Shown here in pieces: positions 11,601-19,300 of a stretch of 64,000 nt of DNA; the stretch's first letter is position 1; each line of letters starts with the position of its first letter. The stretch comes from Prevotella sp. tc2-28 (GTDB taxonomy: Bacteria; Bacteroidota; Bacteroidia; Bacteroidales; Bacteroidaceae). Under the pieces are notes generated by a model, which saw only the letters and a list, made by a program, of their open reading frames with translations, did not search any database and had not been told where the DNA came from. The DNA is taken from assembly GCF_900107705.1 (NCBI RefSeq), contig NZ_FNRE01000012.1:50184-114183 (forward strand), read 5' to 3'. A program made the translations under genes and the position numbers.

Positions 11601-14600
11601 AAATTGGTGTTGCAGGAGCTAAGATGGCTGGATATGGCAAGGGTGGTCCTGATGATTTCGGTCATGTGTATGGTGCTGGTCGTGGTGAGATGCATGATCC
11701 TAACCTCTATCCTAATTTGGAGACTTGTGCATACTTTAATAAAACGGTTTTGACCATCAGTGGTAGTGCATTCCTGACTGGTTCTGCCTATGGCGGTAGT
11801 GAGAGCGGACATGTGCTGGGTGATACCGATGTCACCATCTCCGGAGGCCAGATTGGCTGTGGCAGAGAGGCTACAGCACCTTTTGATAATTCAGTATGGG
11901 CTGATGACTATGTCCCGACAGCATCAGTCAATCTTGATTGTGCCAGCTGGCCATTCAATGCTCCATATGCCTCCTATGACCCATACGCTAATGCATCGGG
12001 CGACCTGGACAAGTATCCTAATGGGACCTCAACGGAAGGTGGCAGACTGGAGGCTTCCGATGGTCATACTTATTATGGTAATGTGTTTGGTGGTGGTTCG
12101 GGTAGTGTGCCTTATTTCGATGCGACAGCTGGCATTAGTAAATATCTGAGCACGGCAGGTAGCGTAGAGGGTAAGACTAAGGTGACTATCAGTGGCGGAC
12201 ACATCATAACGAATGTCTATGGTGGTTGTGAGGCTACGAATGTGAAGGGCTCTGCTACCATCAAGATGACTGGTGGTACTGTGGGTGTGCCTCGAACCGT
12301 CGCACAAATTGTAGATCATCCGCTTACGGGCTATATCTTTGGTGCCGGTAAGGGTGACCAGCGCATCTTCTTTAACAAGGAGACGAATGTGGACCGTACC
12401 GAAGTCAACATCGAGGGCGGTAGAGTCTATGGTTCCATCTTTGGCGGTGGTGAGGATGGTCACGTATTCCAGAATACAACTGTGACCATCGGTAAGGATA
12501 ATGATGATACCGAAGGTCCGATGATTGGCACCTGGGGTACCTCATACGTAGATGGTAACGTCTTCGGAGGTGGTCGTGGCTTCAGTGGTGAGGCGCTGAC
12601 AGCAGGCAACATCGGAGGTTGTGTAGAACTGAATATCAAGAGTGGTAAGATTCTTGGTTCTGTTTATGGCGGCGGTCGTCTGGCATCGGTAGGCTATGGC
12701 TTGTACTTGACTTCAGAGGAAGGCTATGGTATCTTGCGTCCAGATGACGAATACGACGGTTCTTATCCGAACCCCAGTACGCAAGAGGCTTCTGCTTATT
12801 ACAACAATGGTCGTGGATACATTACTATCAATATCAGTGGCGGTACTATTGGTAACGATGCCGAATACATATATGAACCATCTACAGAGGAGAAGGCTGC
12901 GATACCATACACCAAATTCGACTATCAGAACCATCTGCAATACACCAAGGGTGGTAATGTGTTCACGGGCGGTATGGGCCGACTCTACGCACTGGATGGC
13001 ACAACGTTGCTTCCGTTATGGTCAAAGCTCGGTAAATGTAAGGGCACTACACTGAACATGACCGGTGGCACTGTGAAGAGCAGTATCTATGGCGGTGGTG
13101 AGATTGGTGCTGTGGCAGAGAATGCGACGGTGAATATCAAGGGAGGCACAGTAGGTACGAAGGTCGTTCATAAGACTAGTGCTTCCAGGTATTACTACTT
13201 CGGCAGTGTGTTCGGTGGTGGTAAGGGTAGTGTGGATAATATCACATATCCTGACGGTACAGCTGAAGCCGACAAGATTCCTATCAGTGAGGCTGGAACG
13301 ACAGGAGGCAATGTGATCGTTAATCTGAACGAAACTGTTGCATCGAATGATGACGCAAAGGGTGCTATCGTCAACCAGGTGTTCGGTTGCAACGATATGA
13401 ACGGTTCACCCAAGGGTACTGTCACCGTACACGTCTATGCTACACAGAATGCAGATAAAGACAAAATCAGTGCCAAATACGATAAAGGTACTGAGAAGTT
13501 TGATGTGATGGCAGTTTATGGTGGTGGCAATCTGGCAGCTTATGAGCCGACAGATTTGTCGACAGGTAAGACTAATGTCATCATCGACGGTTGCGGACTG
13601 ACCAGCATACGTCAGGTGTATGGTGGCGGTAATGCAGCATCTACGCCGGCTACCGATGTCGAGATTAATGGCACCTACGAGATTCTGGAACTCTTCGGAG
13701 GCGGTAACGGTGCTGACAAACTGCCTACAGGTGCAGATAACCCTGGTGCTAACGTAGGTTATAAGGATTATCACTTGGTAGAGAATGACCCTGCTTATGC
13801 CACGAAGGAGGCCAGAACAGAAGGTGCAGCTTTTGCTCCCTATCGCTATGGCACGGGTGAAGCAACTGTCAACATCAAGGGTGGTACCATCCACCGTGTC
13901 TTCGGTGGCTCCAACACCAAGGGTAACGTTCGCAAAACGGCTCTGACCATGCTGGAAGAAGTGACAGATGCTGGAGAACCCAAGTGTGAATTCCACGTCG
14001 ATGAGGCATACGGCGGTGGTAAGAGTGCCCAGATGGATGCTGAGGCTAAGTTGCTCATGGCATGTATCCCGGGTCTGAATGAGGTCTATGGTGGTGCTGA
14101 GGCTGCCGACATTCACGACGATGTGACGCTGACCATCACCAATGGTAACTTCAACCGAGTCTTTGGTGGTAACAATATCAGCGGAACCATCAGCGGTAAG
14201 ATTACTGTTAATGTTGAGGAAACTGGTTGTCGTCCTGTTATCATTGGTGAGCTTTATGGCGGTGGTAACTTGGCTGCTTATTCAAAATATGGCTATAATG
14301 ATGATGGTACACCGAAGGAGTCTGGCGAAAATCCATCCGACGATCCAGTAGTCAATGTCCGCTCGTTCACCAGCATTGGTGCTGTCTATGGCGGTGGCTA
14401 TGGTACAGGTGCTCGGATGATAGCCGATCCGACGGTCAATATCAATGAATCAGTGGGTACTCCAGATACTTATCCCACAACAGGCGATTACGATGACAAT
14501 GGTTTCAAGGGTAAAACAATTAAATTTGACGAAGGCTTGCCAACCGAGCATACTGTAACTCTTCCTGCCCATACGAAGGGCAAGATGGGCGCGATAGGTG

Positions 14601-14833
14601 ACGTCTTTGGCGGTGGTAATGCTGCTCAGGTAATGGGTAACACAACAGTGAATATCGGTACATTGTCCGATAATACCTTTGTTTCCCTTGACGATGATCC
14701 AGCCACCACTGAGACCGATGAAAGTAAGAAACCCGTCCTCGGTGTTGACATCCGTGGTAATGTCTATGGTGGTGGCAATAATGCTGAGGTGACGGGTAAT
14801 ACCAATGTAAATATAGGAAAGAGAGCGGAGTAA
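5645..14833 (+). CDS. Giant [YF]GGG-repeat surface protein (3062 residues)
   Basis: A predicted exported protein. The hydrophobic signal core LVVSMLLMLTLGSGSVWG lies at residues ~86-102, unusually far from the chosen ATG. Starts at 5657, 5765 or 5909 are possible, and the first 60 codons overlap an 11-bp minisatellite. Residues ~105-450 hold beta-rich, ricin-like segments (YYAIHNKDNGYL). A GLUG-type region is at ~726-792 (GGLVGFLDGSARVINCF). From residue ~1555 to the end there are about 30 copies of a [VI]-[YF]-G-G-G turn, each flanked by TVNIxGGT-like strands, as expected for a long beta-solenoid. No T9SS C-terminal domain is present. The end may be altered by a frameshift (see 14818-14871). 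It is likely an adhesin or cell-surface fibre; the ligand is unknown. Confidence 0.8.
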   Translation: MTHTMNTTYRHTKQVTRMMARCTQGVGKVYPRCTQALGKLMSMLRVWLEAAWSMARVWLEYAYSIFITTYLRPFSSKRAELERRLVVSMLLMLTLGSGSVWGQVTYQYYAIHNKDNGYLKQVNGGVAVDKTFRYENSHDGNGSSIWVLSSDGYLQQEMYYLNVANDQTLYLSTEKVTKWTIDDTTASGKNYLKPNGSSKFLCADSGPQLKDSPSKYLNACKMTITENGTKWEGPKDVSFTVQSPQLVTYLRTYYIRSIIATISEDDAGTTNSKVADQKDSRCYCSLTYSTTTDANKGTKWDINESGVIYSKQASGDYSVAATYSVAPFDPIALSSHPAADEAVTLKLQPSPFAPDAGKNYLLFYTKDANYRFPYDDGSLNENDAVKTNASRSVLTEPATSPNNNISWKIVRDNEGFYSFRNVNSGRWLRFDGGRFVDGSNYGVIEVGVNGDDTPTGNEYKFRLYKSGTYKNTNTAPTYCILPYSKQYAVYKSDGVATNASVALSVYTTPKVISLNKANDDSKYCIFAYEAENRIYDFTLSGPISALATGDYVFNTTQSYFSKNIKGSPANTRDLEISGSYSDVNFIWQVQGHDGYITVQTPTVSSGKGTQVVTVNSLPSGTSYGKVMVQAKGGTKYSGWKELEFNLYGEPSYTDISSLSEITSSNGYYRLTADVSDAPGVTEFSGFLDGNMHKISSVSAPLFTTLTGTVKNLVLESVSISSGDSDGNTGAIACKANGDARIYNVGILGGSVSGTEYTGGLVGFLDGSARVINCFSYANVSGGTVGGIVGYNNVATTATNLKTMVMNCMFYGEVSGSSIAPIYNGNIITNVGKNAGVSNFNYFRLESSYIQNTDITKVYNCALGAETRFLQRFEFFRNTLNSHRELAAWWATGSMDNKDKMMKWVLEPSQIGSSTPYPILKTPGYYPSVINIDAENASTATERNKGGKLGTLSVTIQSGSGAQFNAPTGASIETNHLDLAITDKDYDHFNFNYYKVQLPYYNDVGTGNYTGNRVVTGWKIVSVTTDGSVSSYNDFTTGDDAPAYNFADRKCIDKDLYSVSGRVFNQGAYWDVPEGVTGITIQPYWAKAAYVADAYPDVVYNANMTEAYDVSNVGGGQKYTNNTNYNIAGEQQRVFTSISEAVTNANGLNKPTGNTVHDYAVVLVGNVHQYTGNNVAIGSNYKYTVTTIDLDHDNEPDYSLMLRNDGRNKLHPAKWDFLNIVGLGMAQKSTGGKGSYNQGIFQPLYWFETTNTSLFRVTQFEYDNTSRIEAPLILQGGVMEQWVCGQSGGAANKTTYFHVGGNVWFKEFHRGTHQDVALQSKHPPVSVTGGDYNEFYLTGLYTANVTSYTDNAECYINGGRFGIVAGAAMEGIGKAGGADDTGNITWQVQNADIKEFYAGGINAAKPVTGNLSTTITGGKIDLFCGGPKFGDMSTGKTVTTNATSCEFGTFFGAGYGGNSYSRQAPRNHNNMINFPHNDGQAGNDASWNAWLGRFYTQDYSGTYGGVSTQFSYQFLPMSSNADNCGRIFVEYVKFSLATCRNVTSTLTGCKITGNFYGGGSLGKVDGPATSTLTNCEVQGSVFGAGFSASLPSVEVDQIGFATEPYYYEGLGTYRNGVKGPTTTYTWQKKTGDSWVDNTNHILYTDEDLTSLGTVTGNVTLTIDGNTVADENGKVMKVEHSVYGGGEESAVNGNTSVTVTGGTIGTANEGGAEYGNVFGGGKGKEDDVTAGIVKGSTTVSISGSPVILHNVYGGGAYGSVGTFSYDATGFPTGWTTTENKGKCTVSITGGTFGSTGKENGMVFGSSRGLEGNPETNTNVDKMAWVYDTDVTIGTQNAESNANPWIKGSVYGGGENGHNFHDAKVTVYSGTIGIAEGSAIVDDGGTPDDPSDDISYAGARYPNRGNVYGSGCGTDTYTGTDSKTYFNFSAGIVRGNTTVLIKGGHVVHNVYGGGAMGSVGTYNTFNDNGKPISCAENTGTCTVTVSGGQIGVAGAKMAGYGKGGPDDFGHVYGAGRGEMHDPNLYPNLETCAYFNKTVLTISGSAFLTGSAYGGSESGHVLGDTDVTISGGQIGCGREATAPFDNSVWADDYVPTASVNLDCASWPFNAPYASYDPYANASGDLDKYPNGTSTEGGRLEASDGHTYYGNVFGGGSGSVPYFDATAGISKYLSTAGSVEGKTKVTISGGHIITNVYGGCEATNVKGSATIKMTGGTVGVPRTVAQIVDHPLTGYIFGAGKGDQRIFFNKETNVDRTEVNIEGGRVYGSIFGGGEDGHVFQNTTVTIGKDNDDTEGPMIGTWGTSYVDGNVFGGGRGFSGEALTAGNIGGCVELNIKSGKILGSVYGGGRLASVGYGLYLTSEEGYGILRPDDEYDGSYPNPSTQEASAYYNNGRGYITINISGGTIGNDAEYIYEPSTEEKAAIPYTKFDYQNHLQYTKGGNVFTGGMGRLYALDGTTLLPLWSKLGKCKGTTLNMTGGTVKSSIYGGGEIGAVAENATVNIKGGTVGTKVVHKTSASRYYYFGSVFGGGKGSVDNITYPDGTAEADKIPISEAGTTGGNVIVNLNETVASNDDAKGAIVNQVFGCNDMNGSPKGTVTVHVYATQNADKDKISAKYDKGTEKFDVMAVYGGGNLAAYEPTDLSTGKTNVIIDGCGLTSIRQVYGGGNAASTPATDVEINGTYEILELFGGGNGADKLPTGADNPGANVGYKDYHLVENDPAYATKEARTEGAAFAPYRYGTGEATVNIKGGTIHRVFGGSNTKGNVRKTALTMLEEVTDAGEPKCEFHVDEAYGGGKSAQMDAEAKLLMACIPGLNEVYGGAEAADIHDDVTLTITNGNFNRVFGGNNISGTISGKITVNVEETGCRPVIIGELYGGGNLAAYSKYGYNDDGTPKESGENPSDDPVVNVRSFTSIGAVYGGGYGTGARMIADPTVNINESVGTPDTYPTTGDYDDNGFKGKTIKFDEGLPTEHTVTLPAHTKGKMGAIGDVFGGGNAAQVMGNTTVNIGTLSDNTFVSLDDDPATTETDESKKPVLGVDIRGNVYGGGNNAEVTGNTNVNIGKRAE
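5701..5832 (+). repeat. 11-bp minisatellite, 12 units
   Basis: Twelve consecutive 11-bp units with no gaps. The first six are of the GGCAAGGTGTA / CCCAAGGTGTA type and the last six mostly of the GAGTATGGCTA type; one unit (5789-5799) is degenerate. If the gene starts at 5645 the array is translated in an 11-residue cycle. Because 11 is not a multiple of 3, gain or loss of a unit would shift the frame of an upstream start codon. Confidence 0.9.
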
Positions 14834-14871
14834 CTCCGGAACCGGCACCGGAACCGGAACCAGAACCGTAA
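14818..14871 (+). other. Out-of-frame Pro-Glu repeat tail after the giant gene
   Basis: One base out of phase with the end of the 3062-residue frame, the DNA reads KESGVTPEPAPEPEPEP and then TAA at 14869-14871. The annotated frame ends a few codons earlier with KRAE and TAA at 14831-14833. The Pro-Glu repeat looks like a natural low-complexity protein tail and would follow the NIGK motif smoothly. A single-base indel or -1 slippage in the purine run GGAAAGAGAG could explain this. It is not proven. Confidence 0.5.
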
Positions 14872-14906
14872 AGGTTTACCACGCGAATAAAAATTTTAAT
14901 TTTTAA

Positions 14907-14988
14907 ATTTTGCTGCCACCCTGCCACCAAATAGCGTCAAACGCCCTGTTTAAAGGGAAAATTGGTGGGAGCAGGGTGGCAGCAAAAT
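14907..14988. terminator. Large inverted repeat between convergent genes, likely bidirectional terminator
   Basis: Two perfect 18-bp arms, ATTTTGCTGCCACCCTGC at 14907-14924 and its complement at 14971-14988, enclose 46 bp that contains a small secondary stem (CCCTGTTTAAAGGG). The element lies between the end of the plus-strand giant gene and the end of the minus-strand ATPase gene. A/T-rich stretches flank the arms. The tandem CTGCCACC units inside the arm resemble a dispersed extragenic repeat. Confidence 0.65.
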
Positions 14989-15002
14989 CTTGTTTGGCAT
15001 AA

Positions 15003-16145
15003 TCATAACCTCTTCAACCAGACGGCAAAGAAACGGTCATAGACAATATAACCCTCAGTCGTCTGGTATATCAGTTCTTTTTCCAGAAGGGTCTCGAGTG
15101 CCGTTTTGACGCTGCTGCTACTTGGTAAGTTGTGGCTCCTAATGAAATCACCGCTCTGAGGCTGCTTGACAATACCTACGACAGCTATTGCCCTCAGCAG
15201 ACTGCGCTGGTTGTCGGTGAGGAAGCTGAAAACAGTCTGGTAGTGAGGTGTATTTGAACCAACATGAAATAGAATGGCATCAGCTACCTGTTGTTCGTCT
15301 TTCACTACCCTCTCCTGTTCATAGAGGCGGTTTAGAACAGCTTGAACATACCATGTGTAGCCGTCGAACGAGCGATATATCCGCTGGAATATGCCTTGGT
15401 CCAACTGTCCTCTTTTCTCTTCAAAGAAACGACGGGCATACTCGTAATAGATGTCCTCATGCAGCGGTGAGAGGGTCATCAACTGGGTACTCTGGTAGAA
15501 AGGTCTGTTAGGCGAAAGAAACATCTCCTCCATCATGTGCATTCTACTCCCAGAGAAGATGAACCTCACATTATGCATAAACTGTATATGTGAACGCAGC
15601 AACGCCTCAACCCCTTTTTCGGGATAACAAGCTATCTGCTGAAACTCATCGATGGCCAGACATACCCGTTTATCCAGTTTTTCCAAGTGGTCGAAAAGAC
15701 TCTTCAACGTGATTTCCACCTGGACAGGCACCACATTAAGCGTTACTGTAGGTAAGCCTGTCATGGGGTCTGGGCTGAACGTGGGACGAAGACCTTTAAA
15801 GAAATCTATCACTTTAGAGGCAAAGGACTTTTCCCGCTGCAGTGCTTCTTCCATAATGGCCCTACCCACCGTTTCCACAAATTGTTGCAGATTTTGGGTG
15901 GCGAATATATCTACATAGATACAGATGATATCATCTTTTGCGCTATTTGTCTGGTGAAAAAGATGACGGATAAGTCCCGTTTTACCGATTTTTCGTGGAG
16001 AAATCAGAGTGATATTACGACCATTTCTTAAAGAAGAGAGTATGTATTCTGTCTCTTCTGTCCGGTCGAAGAAATATTCCGGACCTTCATATCCCTGATA
16101 AACAAAGGGATTCTCCAACTTTTTTGTTTTTTTTCTTGCCATCAT
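15003..16145 (-). CDS. ATPase_2-type AAA ATP-binding protein
   Basis: A 380-residue cytoplasmic protein of the archaeal/bacterial ATPase_2 (STAND-like) type. The N-terminal segment NPFVYQGYEGPEYFFDRTEE precedes a P-loop, SPRKIGKTGL, at ~46-56. Walker B is VCLAIDEFQQI near residue 160, and a sensor-like FIFSGSRMH follows. The C-terminal third looks like a winged-helix domain (QRSLLRAIA ... VKTALETLLEKELI). In this family the protein is usually a stand-alone ATPase of unclear target, often next to surface or mobile genes. It has its own promoter and a repeat-rich 5' leader. No toxin or nuclease domain is visible. Confidence 0.8.
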   Translation of the reverse strand: MMARKKTKKLENPFVYQGYEGPEYFFDRTEETEYILSSLRNGRNITLISPRKIGKTGLIRHLFHQTNSAKDDIICIYVDIFATQNLQQFVETVGRAIMEEALQREKSFASKVIDFFKGLRPTFSPDPMTGLPTVTLNVVPVQVEITLKSLFDHLEKLDKRVCLAIDEFQQIACYPEKGVEALLRSHIQFMHNVRFIFSGSRMHMMEEMFLSPNRPFYQSTQLMTLSPLHEDIYYEYARRFFEEKRGQLDQGIFQRIYRSFDGYTWYVQAVLNRLYEQERVVKDEQQVADAILFHVGSNTPHYQTVFSFLTDNQRSLLRAIAVVGIVKQPQSGDFIRSHNLPSSSSVKTALETLLEKELIYQTTEGYIVYDRFFAVWLKRL

Positions 16146-16160
16146 TCTTTCATTTTTTCA

Positions 16161-16195
16161 TCACGGGTTTCCCGTGACGGATTTCCCGTGACGGA
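16161..16195. repeat. Tandem 14-bp repeat with a hairpin in the ATPase leader
   Basis: The 14-mer TTTCCCGTGACGGA occurs twice head to tail (16168-16181 and 16182-16195). The adjoining TCACGGG TTT CCCGTGA at 16161-16177 is a perfect 7-bp hairpin. The repeats lie between the predicted start of transcription (~16202) and the ATPase start codon, so they would be transcribed into the 5' leader. Confidence 0.8.
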
Positions 16196-16207
16196 ATTTC
16201 TGTGATG

Positions 16208-16239
16208 CAAAGATACGGCAAAATAATGTAACTTCCAAA
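16208..16239 (-). promoter_or_regulatory. Bacteroidetes-type promoter of the ATPase gene
   Basis: On the minus strand TTTG (16239-16236) is followed after 20 bp by TATCTTTG (16215-16208), matching the Bacteroidetes -33/-7 consensus. Transcription would start near 16202, giving a leader of about 57 nt. Confidence 0.7.
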
Positions 16240-16258
16240 TATTTGATAGAAAATAGGG

Positions 16259-16314
16259 TGAGTTAACGCAAAACATTAAATGAGTTAACCCAAATCATTG
16301 CCTGAGCTAACTCA
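16259..16314. repeat. Array A: three 22-bp-period copies of a TGAGTTAACTCA palindrome
   Basis: Copies start at 16259, 16281 and 16303, exactly 22 bp apart. The consensus is TGAGTTAACTCAAATCAT; the third copy continues with CATTT instead of CAAAT. The array lies about 20 bp upstream of the -33 box of the ATPase promoter and just after the stop of the 2961-residue gene. The same arrangement recurs at 26663. Confidence 0.85.
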
Positions 16315-16335
16315 TTTTTTTGTAAGCATCCAACT

Positions 16336-19300
16336 TTACTTCTTCTGGAACTTGCGTCCGTTCAGGATGTAGATGCCCGTTGCCACGCGCTGCTTCCACG
16401 AGCCATCCTCTACTTGTTCACGCGTAGCCACCTTACGGCCCATCAGGTCGTAGATGCAACCGTCGCCCACACCCTCCATCGTACCATCAGGATTCAGCTC
16501 TTGCTGCTCCTCATCATCATCGAAGATGACAGGGACGAACTCCGGTGCCCTCTTGGTGGGGGCAGGTGAAGCTCCGCTTCCACCAGCTTTATAGTAAATC
16601 CTGTTGTGGAGCACGTAGTAGTTATTGCGCGTCCAAGAAGCCGGTGTTGTGCCAGCCTCTTTGTTGGGGTTGGCATTGAGGTGGAAGCCAACGTTGGTGT
16701 TACCCAGTGATGGCAGTACAGCATTTATGTCACCATTAGACTCATTTACATTAAACTCTCCTTCCATCTTCGGACCAAAGACATAGACACGATTAGCGTT
16801 GTTCCAGTCAGGCAACTTCTGCTCCAGGTATTTGGCAGAGAAGATGGTGGTGATTGACGTTGATGGAGCAGTGGTAGGAATCGTAGCCTTGATATACTCC
16901 GTAGCTCTCTTGGTAGAGAAGAGCACAGGCGTTCCCGCTGGTACGAAGTAGTCATTGTTTTGATAGGTTCCCGTATTATAATTACCAATAGGCTTTGGAT
17001 GCAGTCCTATACGCGCTTCAGCTTCTGTTGTAGGCCATGGTGATTTTGCCGCAACACAAGTGTATGCGTTAGAAGAATGGGCTTCGTCATCATTTTTATT
17101 TGCTATCAACAAGTCGAATGGTACGCAGTATGAGCTGTAGTACCACAGGTCAGTGAGTGTTTCCTCTTCACCACCACTGTGAGTCTTAATCCACAGTCCT
17201 TTCTTATTGGCAGGTTCCATACACCATTTAGCTGCGTCGTCATCACCGATATCTGAGCCTTTTTCGAACTTTACGTCGTAGATATTCCCAGTCTGCTTAT
17301 AGTGAAGATATTTCCTATCGGCAGCTGCAGCGCCATCATGAAGCAGCACCACTGCTCCGCCGATATCGATGACATAGAAATTGGAATTAGTACCAGCGGC
17401 TGATGCCATTACTGCTCCATCTGCATAAAGGCCTTGCGTCTGCATGGTATATGGTCCACTTCCTGAGATATAGAATATGCTGGCGGGGTCATATTCCGGT
17501 GCATCGATAGGTATCTGTCCCTGTGTAGCTGGTGTAGTAGTGAAGCCACTTCCCAATGCCTCAAAGGTGGTTTCCACACCCTCCTTTTCGTAGAAGTGCA
17601 TCGGAATACTTGATGTTAACTCTGTCTTATGTGTATATCCGCTGAGGTATCTTGGTATCTTAATGCCCTGAGAGTTTGGCTGATTGAAGATGCGGTAGTA
17701 GCCAGGAGTGAAGTCCACGATATTGTCAGGATTGAACACTACCTCTTGTTTTGCCATCAAATTAGTGGCTTCTTCATAACGTTCTACACCAGATTTGTCC
17801 TGTCCAGGCTTTGCTTTAGTAGTCAGTCCGCCCACATTGCCAGCGCCGAGGTAGTAGGGTTCAAGCAGTGCATCACTCAATCCGAAGGTCCACTCAGTAT
17901 CTGTAGATTCCTTCAGCTTCAATACGCCTGCGCTATTGTCAAGATAATATGTCGTTGCGCTTCCTGGAATTGTCAAGGTAGGCACCTTGAAGTAACCGTC
18001 TGTTTCACTTGGCCACAGCTCAAAGACAGTCTTGGTAAGGTCATCGCTATTGCTCATATTGAGGTCAACATTTACCGCAGGTGCAGCTACTGTTGTCATC
18101 ACATAATCAGTCTGTCCACCATTTTTATAGACATAGCGGTTGTACATCTTGAAGCCGTAAGGATCACCGACTGGTGACCAAAGGAATTCGTTGGTGTAGT
18201 GTCCTATACGTCCTTCTTTACCTTTCATTATATTATCCTTATAGGTGAAATTTGCCAGATAAGGAGTCTCATCACTTGTTTCGAAGGTGTACCATTGTGT
18301 ACCATTTGTATTGGTAACGAATCGCGTACCGTTGTTGGTAGGAAGTCCGTCATCAAACTGATACTCCACATTGATGCGCACCGTCTTGCCAAGCAACGCA
18401 GGCTCTGTGCCCATTTGCTTTATCTGAAGTCCCCTATATTGACCATCGAGAGTTGCATCCAAGTGATTTGAGCGATCACAGTCTTCATTCGTATATACAC
18501 CCTCTACATAGGAGAAGTACTTACAGTTAGGTCGTTTCAGAGCATCTGGCACCTTCAATGAATCTCCTAAGGTTATATGACCCTGGTTAACGCAATAGGT
18601 TAAACCACTGATTGTTGTGCCTAATTGGTATTTCTCTCCTACGTAGTGAGTACCATCACCGTCGTTTACTGATGTCAAGTCACGCTGAGAACTACCATAT
18701 ATTCTTTTTGTTGTTTCGACACCACCCTTTGTCTCGCGATATGGAATATCAATATATTCACCTGCTTGTGGATGATCCACATCTGTACAAGTCTTTGCAA
18801 TCAACAGATGATAGATAACTGTATGCGTAGAGAGACCAAAGATGATGAACTTTGTTGGTTCATCAGCCGTCGTAGTCTGACCATATCCGCTGAGTCTGTT
18901 TGTACCACCAGTTACCTGCAGCATGCCATATTCCCAACTGGTATCAGTTGAAGGCAGGAGCATAAAGGTCTTTGAAGGGCTGGCGTTAGCTCCTACAGTT
19001 TCCAAGGCGGTAGCCCCCACAGCATACTTTCCAGAACTCTTATGCTTAATCTTAATGGCGTATGGGTCATTGCCCTCAAACTGCCAGACGTAAGCATTTC
19101 CTCCTTGCAATTTCTGATCCGCAAGTCCGGTTATAGCACTACCATCCGCGCTTTGCATCATATTATCATTATACCAGATAATATTATATATCAGTTCACC
19201 CTTAATGTCAAGTGCTGCATCGTTAGAATCTTCGCCACGTGCCACAATGGTTTCACTCGTAGCGTTTCTGACATTAGGCACCTTATATTCGGTAGCTTTT

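Noticed and set aside
14836..14868. PEP-CTERM sorting signal
   Set aside because: The PEPAPEPEP stretch is a simple repeat followed by a stop; there is no membrane segment or basic tail.
14907..14988. Inverted repeats flanking an invertible promoter
   Set aside because: Arms are separated by only 46 bp, no promoter boxes lie between them, and the neighbouring genes converge on the site.
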